In this document: positions 52,060 through 60,143 of the stretch, in pieces | Position numbering within the stretch: position 1 is the stretch's first letter | Layout: each line of letters starts with the position of its first letter | From: JBCDBD01 sp039184335 | GTDB taxonomy: Bacteria > Bacteroidota > Bacteroidia > Flavobacteriales > Flavobacteriaceae | NCBI GenBank assembly: GCA_039184335.1 | Contig: JBCDBD010000019.1 | Location: 1-64,000 of the forward strand | Reading direction: 5' to 3' | DNA: 64,000 nt | Position numbers and translations under genes: made by a program | Notes under the pieces: generated by a model | Databases searched by the model: none | What the model saw: the letters and a program-made list of their open reading frames with translations, nothing else | What the model was told of the DNA's origin: nothing

Positions 52060-52775
52060 AAAAAGTAATCATTGCTGATGACGAAAAAGCGGGCAGAACC
52101 TTGATCAAACAGTACCTCGAAGACTATCCAGAACTTGTTTTGGTCGCTGAGGTCAACAATGGTGTCGATGCCATCTCTGAGATCAACCGTTTCAAACCCG
52201 ACCTTGTTTTTTTAGACATACAAATGCCGGGCAAAACAGGTTTTGAGGTATTGACCTATTTAGAGGTATTGCCCGATATCATCTTTTCAACAGCCTATGA
52301 CGAATATGCGCTCAAAGCATTTGAAGTGCATGCTGTTGATTATCTGTTAAAGCCCTATACAAAAAAACGTTTCAAACTAGCGGTTGAACGCTTGAGCCTT
52401 GACAATCAAAAATTGGGCAACCTCACTGAGAGTCTTTTAATGGAAAACACCTACCCCGCTAGGGTATTGGTTCATCAAAACCGAAAATTGATCACCGTGG
52501 CCATAGACGATATTTTTTGGGTTGAGGCTTTTGGTGACTATTCAAAGCTACACACCGAGAAGCAAGTGCTACTCAGCAATTTTGGAATCACCGAATTAGA
52601 ACAAAAACTAAACCCCAAAAAGTTTATGCGGGTACATCGATCTTCCATCATCAATTTGGATAAGGTGAAGGAATTGAACAAATATGGAAAAAGCTATGAT
52701 GTCACCCTGTTGAACGGAGATATCGTAAGGGTCAGCAGAGGGTATATGGATGCCTTGAAAAAAATTATGCTTTAA
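52056..52775 (+). CDS. LytTR-family response regulator
   Basis: 239 residues. A receiver domain (ADDE near residue 7, Asp54 in LVFLDIQMPG, Lys in LLKPYTKKR) is joined to a LytTR DNA-binding domain (TVAIDDIFWVEAFGDYSKL, MRVHRSSIINLDKVKEL, VRVSRGYMDALK). It overlaps the kinase gene by four bases. The kdsA promoter box lies directly after the stop. Targets are unknown; the outer-membrane receptor across the divergent promoter is a plausible one. Confidence 0.92.
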   Translation: MKKVIIADDEKAGRTLIKQYLEDYPELVLVAEVNNGVDAISEINRFKPDLVFLDIQMPGKTGFEVLTYLEVLPDIIFSTAYDEYALKAFEVHAVDYLLKPYTKKRFKLAVERLSLDNQKLGNLTESLLMENTYPARVLVHQNRKLITVAIDDIFWVEAFGDYSKLHTEKQVLLSNFGITELEQKLNPKKFMRVHRSSIINLDKVKELNKYGKSYDVTLLNGDIVRVSRGYMDALKKIML

Positions 52776-52781
52776 GTTAGC

Positions 52782-52789
52782 TACCTTTG
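52782..52789 (+). promoter_or_regulatory. -7 element of kdsA
   Basis: TACCTTTG matches TAnnTTTG, 14 bases before the ATG. The nearest TTG is 24 bases upstream, slightly beyond the usual spacing. Confidence 0.5.
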
Positions 52790-52803
52790 CCAAAAGCTTT
52801 TGT

Positions 52804-53622
52804 ATGATCCTGAAAAATCTGCCCCAAATCAAACACGCAGAAAGCAACAATTTTTTTCTTTTGGCCGGCCCATGTGCCATAGAAGGGGAAACCATGGCCC
52901 TACGCATCGCGGAGAAGGTAATGCAGCTTACCGAAAAATTGAAGATTCCCTATGTTTTCAAAGGAAGCTTCAAAAAGGCCAACCGTAGTCGAATCGATTC
53001 CTTTACTGGAATTGGCGATGAAAAAGCCTTAAAAATATTGAGAAAAGTAGCTGAAACCTTTCACGTACCGACCATAACCGATATTCATGAAGTGGATGAT
53101 GCCGAAAAAGCTGCTGCCTATGTCGATGTGCTGCAAATACCTGCTTTTTTGGTACGCCAAACCGATTTGGTGGTCGCTGCAGCAAAGACAGGAAAAGTGG
53201 TCAATCTAAAAAAAGGACAGTTCATGAGTCCTGAAAGTATGAAGCATGCCGTTAAAAAAGTAACCGATTCAGGCAATAACACTGCTTGGATCACCGATCG
53301 GGGCACCATGTTCGGTTACCAAGACATGGTTGTCGATTTTCGGGGAATACCCACCATGAAACAGTACGCCCCTGTGGTATTGGACGTCACCCACTCGTTA
53401 CAACAACCCAACCAATCCTCTGGCGTTACCGGAGGTAGACCTGCGCTTATTGGCACCATGGCCAGGGTAGGTATTGCAGCGGGTGTCGACGGGCTCTTTA
53501 TGGAGACCCATTACGACCCTTTAAATGCGAAAAGCGATGGGGCAAACATGCTCGATTTAAGTTTACTTGAAAAATTGTTGGGTGATTTGGTCAAAATCAG
53601 GGCGGTCATAAATGACCTCTGA
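52804..53622 (+). CDS. kdsA: 3-deoxy-8-phosphooctulonate synthase
   Basis: 272 residues. It condenses arabinose-5-phosphate with phosphoenolpyruvate in Kdo synthesis for lipopolysaccharide. Motifs: LLAGPCAIEGETMALRIAE, FKGSFKKANRSRIDSF, TDIHEVDDAEKAA, LQIPAFLVRQTDLV, KKGQFMSP, TDRGTMFGYQDMVVDFRG and FMETHYDPLNAKSDG. Asn in KKANRSR (metal-independent type) rather than Cys at the usual position suggests the metal-independent KdsA class. It has its own -7 box. Confidence 0.95.
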   Translation: MILKNLPQIKHAESNNFFLLAGPCAIEGETMALRIAEKVMQLTEKLKIPYVFKGSFKKANRSRIDSFTGIGDEKALKILRKVAETFHVPTITDIHEVDDAEKAAAYVDVLQIPAFLVRQTDLVVAAAKTGKVVNLKKGQFMSPESMKHAVKKVTDSGNNTAWITDRGTMFGYQDMVVDFRGIPTMKQYAPVVLDVTHSLQQPNQSSGVTGGRPALIGTMARVGIAAGVDGLFMETHYDPLNAKSDGANMLDLSLLEKLLGDLVKIRAVINDL

Positions 53623-53966
53623 CATATCACTTTTTGACCCATGGATATTTGGCCTAAGTGATATTCTGACTTCAGAATACCTTCTTTGACTTTTTTGAAA
53701 AACATTAATCGACAGAAATTCAAAATTCGTCTACAAAAGTCAAACATTGGTATATCGCTTTTTTTCCACTCTTTTAAGCACATTACATTTATAGTGCAAT
53801 AAAAACATAACCTCAATTTAATTGCTCAAGCACATTGGGTAATGGAGACCACGCCTAACATAAACCACTAGGCAATTATCACTGAAAAGGATCTCTTACA
53901 ATACAATGGACATCACTACCATAAGAAGGGATAGAATGGCTTTGAATTACAATTAAATATATCGTT
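53623..53966. other. 344-base gap between kdsA and a lipoprotein gene
   Basis: No convincing gene is seen on either strand. It begins with an ATATCACTT/AAGTGATAT inverted repeat (53624-53632 and 53655-53663), possibly a weak kdsA terminator, and a small TTCTGA/TCAGAA palindrome follows. The rest is A+T-rich and would hold the promoter of the downstream lipoprotein gene, though no good TAnnTTTG box stands out. Confidence 0.5.
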
Positions 53967-54830
53967 GTGAAAAAAAATCAAGTTTTAAAGTTTGGGGCAT
54001 TGTTTGTATTTGGATGTTTGCTGACAAGTTGCCAAGAAGATGATGAGGGTGAATCTATCACTGAATCGAATGCCACAGATGTAGTCACTTTGGCTGAGCG
54101 GGATGAGTTAGAAAACGCGGTAAATGAAATTAACACTATCGTTGGAGATAATTTTGGTGTGGACATGGGTACTGGAAAATCAGTGGGTACTGAAAAATCG
54201 TACGATTGCATCACCATTACGGCTGATGAAGACGATAACGGCAATGTAGAAGTCATCATTGACTATGGTGAAGAATGCGAACTTAGAAATGGTGCCATTG
54301 TATCTGGAAGTATTATCGTAACCTATGCCATAGCAGACGACGAATTTGAAATTGTGTACACCTTACAGAACTATGTATATAATGATATCGAGGTTACCGG
54401 AAGTGCCGTTGCTGTGTATGACTACGAAAATGAAGATGCAAATCTTGGTTATACCTATAGCTCCAATTTCAATTTTGCCTGGCCTGATGGACTTACAGCA
54501 ATCGACAGTACTACCTATACCACTGAAACAGTGTTCGAAGAAAATGAGGAGAACTTCTTCGACTTTTACACGCTAGTTACCGGTAGCGGTGCCACCGAAT
54601 TCAGCAATGGGGACAGTTATACATTTGAAATCACTTCGCCATTGCGTAGCGAACCCGGCTGTCGTTACTATGTTAGTGGTATTATTATCAATACTGAAAA
54701 TACAGCAACAACAACATTGGATTATGGAGATGGAACATGTGATGCCATAGCTATTGAGACGGATAGTGATGGCAATGTGACCACTGTTGACTTAAACAGA
54801 AAAGAGAATAATGAAGATTCAGAATCTTAA
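53967..54830 (+). CDS. unknown acidic lipoprotein
   Basis: 287 residues starting at GTG, followed by a signal peptide with lipobox (FGCLLTSC) and a run of acidic residues that may act as a surface-export tag. The rest is an Asp/Glu/Thr/Tyr-rich beta-strand protein (SYDCITITADEDDNGNVEVI, VSGSIIVTYAIADDEFEI) typical of uncharacterised Bacteroidota surface lipoproteins. The N-terminal basic residues after GTG support that start. A terminator follows. Confidence 0.75.
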   Translation: MKKNQVLKFGALFVFGCLLTSCQEDDEGESITESNATDVVTLAERDELENAVNEINTIVGDNFGVDMGTGKSVGTEKSYDCITITADEDDNGNVEVIIDYGEECELRNGAIVSGSIIVTYAIADDEFEIVYTLQNYVYNDIEVTGSAVAVYDYENEDANLGYTYSSNFNFAWPDGLTAIDSTTYTTETVFEENEENFFDFYTLVTGSGATEFSNGDSYTFEITSPLRSEPGCRYYVSGIIINTENTATTTLDYGDGTCDAIAIETDSDGNVTTVDLNRKENNEDSES

Positions 54831-54898
54831 AAGTTATTATGAAGTTTCATATGGTGAAGTTTGGATTTTTTATTGATTAGTCGTTTTATTTTAAGTGT

Positions 54899-54935
54899 AG
54901 CCGCCCTGTATGTTTTTCAGGGTGGCTTTCTTTTA
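54899..54935. terminator. intrinsic terminator
   Basis: The stem AGCCGCCCTG pairs with CAGGGTGGCT (one G-U) around a 9-base T-rich loop and is followed by TTCTTTTATTT. It lies between the convergent lipoprotein and DUF1801 genes and overlaps the last bases of the latter. Confidence 0.75.
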
Positions 54936-55307
54936 TTTCCAAAATTTCTTGTCTTTTACTGCATAAGCATCTGCAAGTACTTCTTGTAAAACCTGTTCAT
55001 CAATATCTTGCAATGTAGTGTATCGCAACGACCGCATCACTTTTCTCCCTTCGGTGACCATCATGTCTTGATGCACGGTTAAATGGGCAGCATGCCAAAA
55101 ACCGAGATCTACATAGTGTTTTTTTATGGGCACATTTAGATAGCAAAATGGTTTTCCCTCCAAATAGTAAAACGGAATGTTATACTTGAACTTTAAGTCC
55201 AAATCTGGTATATGGTGTTCGATGATGAGCTGTAAATGCAGCAAAATGTTTCGAAAGGGATCTTCTTGTGACAATATATAGTCTTCAGCTGGGTTCATAC
55301 CGGGCAT
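54933..55307 (-). CDS. DUF1801 domain protein
   Basis: 124 residues. The DUF1801 (YdhG-like) fold is indicated by DLKFKYNIPFYYLEGKPFCYLNVPIKKHYVDLGF (key stretch KYNIPFYYLEGKPFCYL) and the C-terminal KVMRSLRYTTLQDID. The family is of unknown function; members resemble the frataxin fold. It starts 6 bases after the stop of a small unknown gene, so they may be co-transcribed. Confidence 0.8.
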   Translation of the reverse strand: MPGMNPAEDYILSQEDPFRNILLHLQLIIEHHIPDLDLKFKYNIPFYYLEGKPFCYLNVPIKKHYVDLGFWHAAHLTVHQDMMVTEGRKVMRSLRYTTLQDIDEQVLQEVLADAYAVKDKKFWK

Positions 55308-55313
55308 AGTTTT

Positions 55314-55520
55314 TCAACCTATTGACGGTTTCATATCAAAAGTAAAATATTCCCATAGCACTCGATCAAAATATTCAAAATATACATGACCATATAGCTC
55401 CTGGTACCGCTTACAGAGACTATTTATCCGCTTAAAATGCCAACGCACCTCAGAATTCTTGTAGCACGTATCAAGGCGAACACTAGGCATCAGCTGTTTC
55501 AAAATAAAATAGACCAACAT
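55314..55520 (-). CDS. small unknown protein
   Basis: 68 residues starting at ATG, rich in Tyr, Phe, Arg and Cys (RVLWEYFTFDMKP near the end). It ends 6 bases before the DUF1801 start. The base composition is like that of its neighbours and no frame conflict exists, so it is plausibly real. No family is recognised; it might be the remnant of a longer gene. Confidence 0.45.
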   Translation of the reverse strand: MLVYFILKQLMPSVRLDTCYKNSEVRWHFKRINSLCKRYQELYGHVYFEYFDRVLWEYFTFDMKPSIG

Positions 55521-55695
55521 GTTTCCCAGAAGTTCCCCACAATCGTGATTAAGTCTTACAATACCGAAACACTACACAGCAAAGCGCCCAAAAATTGGAT
55601 ACCTTGAGGTTGTGACTGAAAATCATGACCAATTCTTATGCATCAAAATAACCTCTTAGTTTTGTAGAATGGAAGGTGTCTTTAGAAAAATGCTG

Positions 55696-55971
55696 TTAAG
55701 CGATGGACAAATTTGCCGATCCATTGATCTCAACATCAAAATCCCTCCTTATTTTATCGGAATATTGCTTGGGTGTTTTGTCTGATATCCAAACCCGCTT
55801 CGTGGCCATATCGACATCAAAGTGAAAGCAGGAAAAATCTCCGCAACATTCGTTTTCTAGTCGAACCATTAAAAACCGAGTGATTTTTGGTCTTAGCTCA
55901 TATTCCAATTCTATACAGAATTTCTTGAGCTTTTGGTCGGCATCTTGGGTCAAAATCCAATTAAAGTTCAC
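55696..55971 (-). CDS. unknown 91-residue protein with a CCx4C motif
   Basis: The start codon is GTG. The centre has RLENECCGDFSCFHFDVD, with Cys42, Cys43 and Cys48, which could bind metal or an iron-sulfur cluster; the layout loosely recalls HesB/IscA-type beta folds, but the expected C-terminal Cys-Gly-Cys is absent. The protein is soluble. Gaps of 175 and 87 bases flank it, so it is probably a single gene. Function is unassigned. Confidence 0.6.
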   Translation of the reverse strand: MNFNWILTQDADQKLKKFCIELEYELRPKITRFLMVRLENECCGDFSCFHFDVDMATKRVWISDKTPKQYSDKIRRDFDVEINGSANLSIA

Positions 55972-56058
55972 TGTGCGAACAGGTTAAATAGCATATTAAT
56001 ATACAAAAACTTTTAAACTGTTCATCTTATGTTAATAAGTGTATTCAATTCTTAATCT

Positions 56059-57255
56059 TTAGTTTACATAGTCTTCAAGATAAGCAAACCTTGGGGTGAG
56101 TCTTCCATGATGTGTCATGCGCGCCCTTTCTAGAATACCATGGGCATCGCCATTAAAAAATGCGGGGATGACATATTTCGAGAATGCTTCACCAAAACCA
56201 TTGCTCGCATCACGGGGCAATTCTGCCGGGAGATTGTCAACGGCCATCACCGCAATGGCATTCAGCTGTCTATAATCGACTTCAGCTGCAGAATTGGGGT
56301 CATAACCATAAATCGGAGCGGCAATGGTCGAAGGTCGAATGGTACTGGCCACAGGGCCATCGATATCACAACTGACATCGGCCACGACCTTTATTTTAAA
56401 ATCAGGGTGCTTGGTGTCTTCCCGTGTGTAAAGATATGGGGCTCCCTCACCATAAAAGTGGCCAGCAACATAGAAATCGGTCACTTTGGCAAAGCGAAAA
56501 AAATTGGAGCGATACGCTCCGGGATGGGCAAAAAAATCTGCCTTATTTCCCCGAACGCCATCTTTGCGTTTGTTGTATTCCGTAGCATCGATCTGGCAAT
56601 ACACCGGTTCATTGAATTTTTTCTTGAGGTATTCAGCCACATTCACTTTTTTGAGGCCCATGGCATCCAACATTTCCTTGGCGCCATTGCCCACGCGACC
56701 CTTGCCCGTCAATAAAACTTTGATGTTAGGTAATTGTATCTTTTGAAGCTCCACGATCAAGGCTTGACGGTCTGCCAAGCTTTCAGCCTTGGGCAGTGTA
56801 TAAAGATCATATTTGAGTCCATAGGCGCGCACTCCATTGTAGGCCCCCACAATGCCTGCATATCGGCCGAAGGCTACCAAACGCTTTCCGGTGATGTCAG
56901 TGATCACCTCATGATCGTACAGTTCAATGTTTTTGGCTAAAATGGCCCGTAACAAGTCACGATTGTATGGCTGTTTCTTGATGGTATGTGAAAAGAAGAA
57001 GTATTTTTTGTCGGCCATCAATGCTTCTATGGGTACTTCTTTCACCCCAAGCAGTACATCGCAATCGGCCATGGAATTGGAAATCGGAATGTTCATATCA
57101 CGGTATTCTTGATCATTGAATACCCGTATGGGAGATGATTCTACGACAATCTGGGCCTGGGCATGGTTTCTTAAAACCGTTTGGCATAGGGTTGGGGACA
57201 ATACCACCCGACGATCAGGCGGATTCTTACGTTCGCGTATAATTCCGAACTTCAT
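56059..57255 (-). CDS. saccharopine/alanine dehydrogenase-like oxidoreductase
   Basis: 398 residues. The AlaDh/PNT N-terminal domain begins FGIIRERKNPPDRRVVLSPT. A Rossmann motif LLTGKGRVGNGAKEML lies near residue 185, and the later DVSCDIDGPVASTIRPST resembles the saccharopine (lysine-forming) dehydrogenase signature more than that of alanine dehydrogenase. It is therefore a probable NAD(P)-dependent amino- or opine-type dehydrogenase of uncertain substrate. ATG at 57255 is preferred; 6 bases upstream a TTG is also in frame. It is divergent from the tmRNA gene. Confidence 0.78.
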   Translation of the reverse strand: MKFGIIRERKNPPDRRVVLSPTLCQTVLRNHAQAQIVVESSPIRVFNDQEYRDMNIPISNSMADCDVLLGVKEVPIEALMADKKYFFFSHTIKKQPYNRDLLRAILAKNIELYDHEVITDITGKRLVAFGRYAGIVGAYNGVRAYGLKYDLYTLPKAESLADRQALIVELQKIQLPNIKVLLTGKGRVGNGAKEMLDAMGLKKVNVAEYLKKKFNEPVYCQIDATEYNKRKDGVRGNKADFFAHPGAYRSNFFRFAKVTDFYVAGHFYGEGAPYLYTREDTKHPDFKIKVVADVSCDIDGPVASTIRPSTIAAPIYGYDPNSAAEVDYRQLNAIAVMAVDNLPAELPRDASNGFGEAFSKYVIPAFFNGDAHGILERARMTHHGRLTPRFAYLEDYVN

Positions 57256-57319
57256 GGGCAACTTGGTATAATTGTTGACCTAAAATACATGTAAGAAGAG
57301 GGGTACGCAAACTTTTGAT

Positions 57320-57327
57320 TAACTTTG
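57320..57327 (+). promoter_or_regulatory. possible -7 element before the tmRNA gene
   Basis: TAACTTTG matches TAnnTTTG about 100 bases before mature tmRNA. A precursor starting here would carry the hairpin at 57369-57389 in its 5' leader. No TTG at -33 is seen. Confidence 0.35.
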
Positions 57328-57368
57328 CCATCCTTTTTATAAAAAGTTCTTTGAAAAGAACTAGTGGG

Positions 57369-57389
57369 GTCCTGAAACAAGTTCAGGAC
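57369..57389. repeat. CCTGAAACAAGTTCAGG hairpin upstream of tmRNA
   Basis: A perfect 8-bp inverted repeat GTCCTGAA/TTCAGGAC around ACAAG. The sequence resembles a short palindrome that recurs in intergenic regions of many Bacteroidota. Only this copy is visible in the window, so repetition is not shown here. Confidence 0.45.
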
Positions 57390-57426
57390 AGTTCACTTAC
57401 GATATGTTATGCATATCTAGTTCACT

Positions 57427-57823
57427 GGGGCCGACCGGTTTTGACAGCAAGACCAATGGCGATGTAAGCATGTCGAGCTATGGAATTGACGCTCGTTAAT
57501 CTCCATTCCAACCTTTTTAAATGGCGAGTCTAACTACGCTTTAGCTGCTTAATCGACTGAATTATAGTAAGTCTAAGCCTAGTCCCGCAAGGCGGGAAAG
57601 CTGAATGCCCTTTGGTAGCCCTTGTTGACGGCGACCTGCATAGGGGCACCATAAAAGTCAACACCGAATGTTCAGGGCTTCGCTGACCATTCTAAACCAA
57701 AGAAGCTAAGCGTACGATAGGCCGTCTTGGGTCGGTCGTAGGTCGAAAATAACACCAAGACTACACATGTAGAAAGCATGGTTATTGCTTGTTTGGACGA
57801 GGGTTCGACTCCCTCCGGCTCCA
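57427..57823 (+). ncRNA. ssrA: transfer-messenger RNA
   Basis: A 397-nt one-piece tmRNA. The 5' end GGGGCCGACCGGTTTTGACAG pairs as the acceptor with CGGCTCC at the 3' end (discriminator A, CCA not encoded), and the T-arm is GGGTTCGACTCCC. The tag frame at 57523-57552 reads GGC GAG TCT AAC TAC GCT TTA GCT GCT TAA, giving the proteolysis tag GESNYALAA. It rescues ribosomes stalled on broken mRNA, with SmpB as its partner (not in this window). Confidence 0.95.
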
Positions 57824-57828
57824 CCTAT

Positions 57829-57868
57829 GCCCTCCTTCGCTCTCGGTAAACCTCGAGCGAAGGAGGGC
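57829..57868 (+). terminator. terminator-like hairpin after tmRNA
   Basis: A perfect 14-bp stem GCCCTCCTTCGCTC/GAGCGAAGGAGGGC with a 12-base loop starts 6 bases after tmRNA. The T tract is poor (CTATTACAC), so it may be a processing or boundary hairpin rather than a classic terminator. Confidence 0.6.
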
Positions 57869-57968
57869 CTATTACACATTTCGTAAAGCCAAATCAATAC
57901 AACAGTCGGGCTACGGCGGACACATCAACCGCTAAATTCAACCATATTCCCCTTTAAACAAATTACTT

Positions 57969-58206
57969 ATGACATTACCCTATTCTGTCTGCATTCCCAA
58001 CTGTTCAATACTATTCTGGGGTTTCCACCAATCTAGAACAACGATTGAGAACCCATACTGCAGGCGAAGTTCATTTCACCAAAGACAAATTACCTTTTGA
58101 ATTAGTTCATGTTTCCTACTTTATAAACAAACAAAAAGCATATACCCTTGAGCGATATTTGAAATCAGGCTTGGGCATCGCATTTAGAAACAAGAGACTG
58201 ATTTGA
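57969..58206 (+). pseudogene. GIY-YIG family protein with a frameshift at its start
   Basis: The frame from 57973 to the TGA at 58204-58206 encodes a GIY-YIG-like domain: YYSGVSTNLEQRLRTHTAGE, then FTKDKLPFELVHVSYFINKQ and YTLERYLKSGLG. It has no initiator: the only nearby ATG (57969-57971) is one base out of frame, and an upstream stop (TGA) overlaps it. The family normally starts with Y-V-Y-I-L; here HYPILSA stands in its place. A one-base indel after ATG, or a degraded gene, would explain this. An assembly error cannot be excluded. Confidence 0.65.
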
Positions 58207-58311
58207 AAAAGTAATATGCCGAAGCTACGAGTACAATGAGAAGCGAAGGAAGTCTTTCAAGAATTGAAAACTCACCGAATACTGGTATCTTCGAAGCTAT
58301 CAATATGTATT

Positions 58312-58596
58312 ATGTCTAAAGGCAAATCTTGGTTACGAATACTTATAGATCTCATCGAAGTCTTTTTTAGTAGTGCCCAGCGCAGCAAAAGAGGTCGTAC
58401 ATGGCACCAACATGTGGTGCCTTATGAAGAGGGTTGGGCCGTGCGTCGTGAAGGCAACCAACGGATCACTAGCCACCATCGAAAGCAGAGCACGGCCATT
58501 CGCAAAGCCAAAAGTCTGGCCAGAAAATACAAGGCAGATGTGATTGTTCACCGATCCAGTGGAGGTATTCGAGAGCGGATATCTTATGGTGGGTAA
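58312..58596 (+). CDS. DUF2188 domain protein
   Basis: 94 residues. The C-terminal 60 residues are a DUF2188 module: WHQHVVPYEEGWAVRREGNQ followed by SHHRKQSTAIRKAKSLARK and DVIVHRSSGGIRERISYG. The ATG MSKGKSWLRI is preferred over a TTG-started longer form from 58264. The N-terminal 30 residues hold a short hydrophobic patch (WLRILIDLIEVFF) and a basic segment. DUF2188 is often found in stress-response gene clusters but has no known activity. It overlaps no other gene and follows the GIY-YIG remnant. Confidence 0.8.
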   Translation: MSKGKSWLRILIDLIEVFFSSAQRSKRGRTWHQHVVPYEEGWAVRREGNQRITSHHRKQSTAIRKAKSLARKYKADVIVHRSSGGIRERISYGG

Positions 58597-58684
58597 AAAC
58601 TCCACACAAAAAGAACATCCAACCCTCTTGATGAATTGTCCTTTAAAATCATTTGAGGCTGTAGGCCGAATTTGCCGCAAGGGC

Positions 58685-59182
58685 TCAGTGAATGCTCATA
58701 TACCATTCGAAAGGGCACTCATGAAGGTCAGCTGCCGGAGCTGCATCATCCTTTTTATGGCTTGCCTCTACTTCTGGAGGCCCTTGTTGCTGCTGTTCCC
58801 CATCGGGCTTTGGTTTACCTTCACCTTCTCCAGCAGCAGGCTCACACTTCACCTCAAAATCATCAAAAGTACCATTAAGGCCTCTCCAACCACCGGCAGT
58901 GGGTATTACCATTTCCCGTTTTACATCAGGCCCTGCAGGAGGTGGGGGTGGATTCTCTATTAACCGGGCGGTAAAAGTACACGTAGCACCCTTAAATTGC
59001 ACAAAAACATGTGCATTGACATTACCGGAAACGTAAATTTTGTGCCATTTTCCATCGCAGGGGACAGAAGCCGACATTTTAGGAGTAAGAACAGGCATTT
59101 GATCTGTATTTTGAATATGTTGAAAAAACAGTTGAACCTCAGCAGGTTCAATAGAAGGTCTTGTTAAGGTCAAGATGCACAT
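58685..59182 (-). CDS. unknown Pro/Gln-rich protein
   Basis: 165 residues. The N-terminal 75 residues look folded (EVQLFFQHIQNTDQMPVLT, WHKIYVSGNVNAHVFVQFKG, TFTARL), followed by PPPPPAGP near residue 78, a second short beta segment (GGWRGLNGTFDDFEVKC) and a charged Gln/Lys/Glu-rich tail ending ECPFEWYMSIH. No signal peptide. I recognise no family. The divided layout with a flexible linker suggests a secreted or phage-type component, but this is a guess. Confidence 0.55.
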   Translation of the reverse strand: MCILTLTRPSIEPAEVQLFFQHIQNTDQMPVLTPKMSASVPCDGKWHKIYVSGNVNAHVFVQFKGATCTFTARLIENPPPPPAGPDVKREMVIPTAGGWRGLNGTFDDFEVKCEPAAGEGEGKPKPDGEQQQQGPPEVEASHKKDDAAPAADLHECPFEWYMSIH

Positions 59183-59514
59183 ATTTGTTGGGTTTTAAAA
59201 ACCCGCTTGTATAAATAGACCGCTCCTTTGTGTGAATGGTCAAATTTCTTCGACCTAATTGGTAATGACCTCCGAAATGTATACCTCCATGGCCATGCAT
59301 CGAGTTGAGTAGCTATTGCCCACTCCTCCCCATACTTTTTGAATATAAAAAAGTACACTGGGAATATGATAAATCGGAAAGGGCAACGTATACCATGCGA
59401 TTGAAAATTGACCTATTGGTACATAATTACGTACTGGATATACAAATCCATTCCTACCATTGTATTTTACCACTTAACTTACCTTAGATTCACTTTTACC
59501 ATTTTAGACAACGA
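59183..59514. other. 332-base gap with no certain gene
   Basis: Begins with a GGGTTTTAAAAACCC palindrome at 59190-59204. Overlapping open frames exist on both strands: a TTG-started one on plus at 59305-59487 and a GTG-started one on minus at 59255-59473. Neither has an ATG start or recognisable family, and both cannot be real, so I annotate neither. Confidence 0.5.
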
Positions 59515-59694
59515 ATGGCTTTTTTAAATTACCGCCATGCTGTTGTAAAAAACATGCTTTTCAAACTCCTTAATGAAGGTTTCATTGCATCGGCTGTATT
59601 ATCCATTTTTAAAGCTGGGGCAATGCATCTAAAAGTATTGGATTTGAATACCATGCAACAAGACGATAATGAACAAGGCCCACCCAATACTTAA
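59515..59694 (+). CDS. small unknown protein, 59 residues
   Basis: ATG-started frame encoding MAFLNYRHAVVKNMLFKLLN and then EGFIASAVLSIFKAGAMHLK, an amphipathic or weakly hydrophobic helix, and ending in an acidic tail, DDNEQGPPNT. The gene is A+T-like its neighbours and lies 67 bases before a Bor-like lipoprotein gene on the same strand, so it may head a three-gene unit. The helical, acidic-tailed layout suggests a membrane-associated small protein. No family is recognised. Confidence 0.5.
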   Translation: MAFLNYRHAVVKNMLFKLLNEGFIASAVLSIFKAGAMHLKVLDLNTMQQDDNEQGPPNT

Positions 59695-59761
59695 AACACA
59701 AAACAGCAAAAACGCATAGGCTGACCCAACAACAATCATATCAACCATAAAACGATGACCG

Positions 59762-60133
59762 ATGACCATCAAAAAAAGAACTATCGCTACAATATGTGCA
59801 ACGCTCCTGATCTCATGCATGCATTCCTGTGTAAGCACACGCATTGAAGCCAGCCCTTATCAAGACAGTGCCGAAAATATCGAATGTCAGCGCAAGTCAA
59901 GCTGGAGCTACTGGTGGGGCGTGGCACCGGGAAGCACCAAACTGGTCAGTGCCAACCCTGAAATCGTAGGTACGGAATGCCCTTGTGCGGAGAAAGCTAT
60001 GTCTTGGACCGTGGTAAAAACCTCTTTTCCAGATTTTTTGTTGAGTCTGGTTACCTTGGGTATCGTGAACCATAGAACCGCAATATATGGCTGTGCCAGA
60101 CCCCATAACGGCGAAGGCGATTTGGATAATTAA
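59762..60133 (+). CDS. Bor-like lipoprotein
   Basis: 123 residues. A signal peptide with lipobox (SCMHSC) precedes a mature part with SWSYWWGVAPGSTKLV and a C-terminal PDFLLSLVTLGIVNHRTAIYGCA. The pattern Leu-x5-Thr-Leu-Gly-Ile-x5-Arg/Ala-x-Tyr-x-Cys is like lambda Bor, an outer-membrane lipoprotein associated with serum resistance. The similarity is short and needs profile confirmation. The FAD-oxidase gene starts 10 bases after the stop, so they are probably co-translated. Confidence 0.6.
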   Translation: MTIKKRTIATICATLLISCMHSCVSTRIEASPYQDSAENIECQRKSSWSYWWGVAPGSTKLVSANPEIVGTECPCAEKAMSWTVVKTSFPDFLLSLVTLGIVNHRTAIYGCARPHNGEGDLDN

Positions 60134-60143
60134 ACACTAGGCT

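Noticed and set aside
57427..57823. Phage or island attachment site at the tmRNA 3' end
   Set aside because: I found no second copy of the 3' end and no integrase within the window.
57706..57897. Minus-strand frame over the tmRNA 3' end
   Set aside because: It covers the tmRNA T-arm and hairpin; such frames (GSRTLVQTSN-like) are a common tRNA/tmRNA artefact.
59255..59487. Overlapping opposite-strand frames of 60 and 72 codons
   Set aside because: They conflict with each other, start at TTG and GTG, and show no recognisable domain.
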